Of a stretch of 6,915 nt of DNA, positions 5,238 through 6,915 are shown piece by piece (the first letter of the stretch is position 1; each line of letters starts with the position of its first letter). The translations under genes were made by a program, and so were the position numbers. The notes under the pieces are model-generated. The model saw nothing but the letters and a program-made list of their open reading frames with translations. It did no database searches and was not told the DNA's origin. Source of the stretch: an uncultured Clostridia bacterium (GTDB taxonomy: Bacteria; Bacillota; Clostridia; Christensenellales; Borkfalkiaceae); assembly GCA_934254755.1 (NCBI GenBank), contig CAKQMM010000059.1, forward strand, positions 1 through 6,915, read 5' to 3'.

Positions 5238-5266
5238 ATTATATAACAGAACTCTCCGTATTTCAA
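5238..5266 (-). promoter_or_regulatory. Sigma-A-type promoter of the regulator-protease operon
   Basis: On the minus strand, TTGAAA (5261-5266) and TATAAT (5238-5243) are separated by exactly 17 bases, matching consensus at 11 of 12 positions. The expected start is near 5231, giving a leader of about 75 bases to the ATG at 5156. A short dyad AGCGGT-TT-ACCGCT (5266-5279) abuts the -35 on its upstream side and might bind a second regulator. Confidence 0.82.
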
Positions 5267-5412
5267 GCGGTTTACCGCTATTTCACCTGATTTTTAACGA
5301 CAAAATGCGACTTAAAACCGCTAAGCCGCAAAAAACCGGGCGGCTGCAGCTCAAAAATAAGACGGCAATAACACAAAAAGCGCGCGAAAGAAAAGCAAAA
5401 TTTTTGCAAGCG

Positions 5413-5446
5413 AAAAGGCGCCGCCCGATATGGGCAACGCCTTTTT
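5413..5446. terminator. Bidirectional rho-independent terminator
   Basis: AAAAGGCG (5413-5420) pairs with CGCCTTTT (5438-5445), and inside it GCCC (5423-5426) pairs with GGGC (5432-5435) around GATAT, with a CC/AA internal loop. The plus strand continues with further T-rich sequence, and the minus strand ends with CTTTT. It insulates the regulator promoter from transcripts coming from the ABC gene side. Confidence 0.75.
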
Positions 5447-5556
5447 AAGTTTTAGTTTTTAAAGTAACGCTCTTTTCGCCATACGTCAAGCGGTTTTTAA
5501 CACAGCAAAAACCGATTATCCCCACGAAAAGGGAAAATACTCTTAATCGCTAACTA

Positions 5557-5579
5557 CCTAAAAGGTTAAGCCTTTTAGG
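5557..5579. other. Perfect 9-bp hairpin
   Basis: CCTAAAAGG (5557-5565) and CCTTTTAGG (5571-5579) pair perfectly around TTAAG. There is no U-tract on either strand, so it is more likely a structural or processing element than a terminator. Confidence 0.55.
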
Positions 5580-5730
5580 CGCAACGCGTTTTTGCGGAGA
5601 AGAAATCGCCGCTTGCGGCATGGTTTTGGCAAGGCAAACACCCGAAGGCGTACTTGCTGTACGTCGAGCGGGGAGCCGAGCGGGAACTGAACCCCGTCAA
5701 GCCTTAAAGCCGTCTTTTTTGCCCGTTTCG

Positions 5731-5777
5731 GCAAATCTTTGCTTGAAGTATTCGTATACATCTGCGCAAATCTTTGC
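5731..5777. repeat. Two direct copies of a 12-mer
   Basis: GCAAATCTTTGC occurs at 5731-5742 and 5766-5777, 35 bases apart. The 12-mer is close to palindromic (GCAAA-TC-TTTGC), so each copy could be a binding dyad or a small hairpin. Confidence 0.5.
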
Positions 5778-5814
5778 TAAAACCGCCTAAAAAATGCGGC
5801 TTTAAGGTGCCTTG

Positions 5815-5932
5815 GCATTAGAGCGGCGATAAATTTAGATAAATCAAGGCAAACGAACGCAGCAATACTAACCCGTATTGCAAGCGAGTTTAACGCTGAT
5901 TTAGCAAATTTTGCGCCGTTAAAACTTAATGC
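5815..5932. repeat. Long imperfect inverted repeat (about 118 bp)
   Basis: Reading inward from both ends, GCATTA (5815-5820) matches the reverse complement at 5927-5932. CGGCG, ATTT and TAAATCA then recur in the same order in both arms. The centre is a perfect GCAATAC (5862-5868) and GTATTGC (5875-5881) stem around TAACCC. The arms are about 54 and 58 bases, with small insertions and mismatches. A transcript in either direction would fold into one long rod. It could be a MITE, a structured small RNA or a 3' UTR stabiliser. Confidence 0.55.
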
Positions 5933-6011
5933 GGTTCAGCCACCGTTCGGCTAACACAGCGAAAACCGATTTATTCCCGCAAAAATAGTTGGCGATAAGT
6001 CGTATTTGACC

Positions 6012-6915
6012 TTAGTCTTTCTTTTCGTTCTTTTTAGCTTCGGCGGCTGCTTTTTTAGCTTCCGCGGCGGCTGCTTTCTGAGCGGCAAGTTCGGCTTTTT
6101 TAGCTTCTTCTTCAGCTTGTTTAGCGGCTCTTTCGGCACGGCGTTGATTTTCAACGACTGGAACGTAAGCCTTAGTGCCTTCGCCTTCTAATATAGAAAG
6201 TTCGGTTTCTTTATCGAACAAGTGCGAGTGCATAATGTCGATGGCAAGTTTGATGCGCTGATCGGTTTCGGTAACGGAACGAGAGTCAACCTTCGCTATC
6301 ATCTGAGTGTTGTTTTCGATAAGCGATTTAATCTGACCTTCTTCAAGTTTTTCTTCCTCATCTTCGTTTTCGAATACGCAGTAAAGAAGCGTTTCCGCGC
6401 CGAGTTTTTCAACTACGTCAACCCTGACGCTGATGAGAGTTGAGGGGGAAGCGGAAATAAACGCTTCGTCGTCGTGGAAATCTTCGGGGCGAACGCCGAA
6501 CACTACGGGTTTGCCGGTGTTAAGATATTCGTCAAGATTGATGATGGTTGCGGACTTAGTTTTGGGATATAAAAGCTTGTGGCCTTCGAACTCAACGTAA
6601 ACTTTATCTTTCGTACCCGTTAAAGTCGCGTCGAAGAAGTTCATCTGCGGAGTGCCGATGAAGCCTGCAACGAACAAGTTTGCGGGATAATCGTAAAGTT
6701 TCTGCGGAGCGTCAACCTGCTGAATAAAGCCGTCTTTCATAACGACGATTCTCGTACCCATGGTCATCGCTTCGACCTGGTCGTGAGTAACGTAAATGAA
6801 AGTGGTTGCCAAACGGTGGTGAAGTTTGGTTATTTCGGTACGCATCTGCGCGCGGAGTTTCGCGTCCAAGTTGGAAAGGGGCTCGTCGAGAAGGAATACT
6901 TTCGGTTCGCGGACT
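6012..6915 (-). CDS. Sugar ABC importer ATPase, MsmX/UgpC/MalK family (5' end cut by window)
   Basis: The last 300 residues are visible. This family hydrolyses ATP on the inner face of the membrane to power sugar importers, and one such ATPase often serves several. The visible part opens with Walker B and D-loop [16 protein letters not shown], then the switch histidine in [20 protein letters not shown], followed by [20 protein letters not shown] and [11 protein letters not shown]. The TOBE-type C-terminal domain includes [10 protein letters not shown]. Walker A, the Q-loop and the LSGGQ signature lie beyond the right edge. The TTG at 6869 is an internal Leu of the D-loop, not a start. The final 46 residues form a Lys/Ala/Glu-rich helical tail ([20 protein letters not shown] and on to KKNEKKD), longer than these proteins usually end. 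No permease genes are in view, which fits a stand-alone shared ATPase. Confidence 0.92.
   Translation of the reverse strand, partial: VREPKVFLLDEPLSNLDAKLRAQMRTEITKLHHRLATTFIYVTHDQVEAMTMGTRIVVMKDGFIQQVDAPQKLYDYPANLFVAGFIGTPQMNFFDATLTGTKDKVYVEFEGHKLLYPKTKSATIINLDEYLNTGKPVVFGVRPEDFHDDEAFISASPSTLISVRVDVVEKLGAETLLYCVFENEDEEEKLEEGQIKSLIENNTQMIAKVDSRSVTETDQRIKLAIDIMHSHLFDKETELSILEGEGTKAYVPVVENQRRAERAAKQAEEEAKKAELAAQKAAAAEAKKAAAEAKKNEKKD

Larger units (their letters stand above)
5498..5985. repeat. Pair of direct repeats bounding the structured intergenic block
   Basis: TAACACAGCAAAAACCGATT at 5498-5517 recurs as TAACACAGCGAAAACCGATT at 5952-5971, 19 of 20 bases identical. Weaker similarity continues for about 13 more bases (TATCCCCACGAAAA against TATTCCCGCAAAAA). 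The period is 454 bases. Between them lie the hairpin, 12-mer repeats and long inverted repeat, so the whole may be one mobile or repeated intergenic unit. Confidence 0.6.
5267..6011. other. Long gene-free region rich in repeats and hairpins
   Basis: About 745 bases separate the regulator promoter from the 3' end of the ABC ATPase gene. I find no frame here with a ribosome site and protein-like content. The stretch holds a small dyad (AGCCGC 5324-5329 with GCGGCT 5340-5345), a bidirectional terminator, flanking direct repeats, a perfect hairpin, repeated 12-mers and a long imperfect inverted repeat, each listed separately. No clear terminator lies directly after the ABC gene, so on the minus strand this may be transcribed as a long 3' untranslated region ending near 5413. 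Confidence 0.6.

Noticed and set aside
5461..5489. Minus-strand promoter with TTGACG at 5484-5489
   Set aside because: The matching -10 (TACTTT) is poor and the transcript would run straight into the terminator at 5413-5446.
5558..5761. Minus-strand 67-codon open frame in the gene-free region
   Set aside because: No ribosome site before its ATG, Arg/Leu/Pro-rich translation typical of non-coding frames, and it runs through the perfect hairpin at 5557-5579.
5697..5786. Minus-strand short frame with protein-like wording (ICADVYEYFKQRFAETGKKD)
   Set aside because: It reads well but has no start codon or ribosome site and is only 29 codons between stops. It may be a gene remnant; not enough support.
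5951..6443. Several overlapping frames around the ABC ATPase tail (including Lys/Pro-rich and Phe-rich ones)
   Set aside because: Low-complexity shadows of the Lys/Ala-rich tail and the TOBE region in other frames.

Overview
The window looks like a chromosomal segment of a low-to-mid-GC Firmicute, probably an uncultured gut-type Clostridia lineage. The grounds are strong AGG/GGAGG-type ribosome binding sites, a PucR/CdaR-type regulator, an MsmX/UgpC-type sugar ABC ATPase and many hairpin-plus-U-tract terminators. The lineage is an inference; no marker gene is present.

Left part (1-1162): a short upstream stretch carries repeated TTGTATAC words. It is followed by a divergent pair of unrecognised genes: a 97-residue helical protein on the minus strand with its own terminator, and a roughly 195-residue membrane-anchored protein with a Gly/Asn-rich tail on the plus strand. 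The two share a gap of about 50 bp.

Centre (1163-2631): this is the most unusual region. An extended -10 promoter and a strong GGAGG site precede a 46-codon frame that is interrupted by TAA at codon 5. The frame then runs open to a TGA that overlaps, as ATGA, the start of a 363-residue AT-rich gene. By my reading that protein is a fusion of a DnaB-helicase-like RecA-fold domain, with Walker A and the Walker B Asp lost, and a DnaA-like AAA+ domain, with Walker B kept, a degenerate P-loop and the arginine finger missing. It also carries a perfect 21-bp in-frame tandem duplication. Four consecutive inverted repeats follow it.

Right-centre (2641-5266): a MITE-like intergenic element lies between the converging genes. 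Then comes a minus-strand operon in which a CdaR/PucR-type regulator is followed by a membrane-anchored C-terminal-processing (S41, CtpA-like) protease. Its promoter is clear (TTGAAA-17-TATAAT), and a perfect 21-bp palindrome sits right at the expected transcription start. This suggests autoregulation and shows that the regulator starts at 5156, not at the upstream GTG.

Right part (5267-6915): about 745 bp without a supportable gene holds a bidirectional terminator, a pair of roughly 33-bp direct repeats, a perfect hairpin, repeated 12-mers and a long imperfect inverted repeat. It is followed by the 3' part of an MsmX/UgpC-family sugar-importer ATPase with an unusual Lys/Ala/Glu-rich C-terminal tail. 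The ATPase is cut by the window edge. No tRNA, rRNA or CRISPR array was seen.
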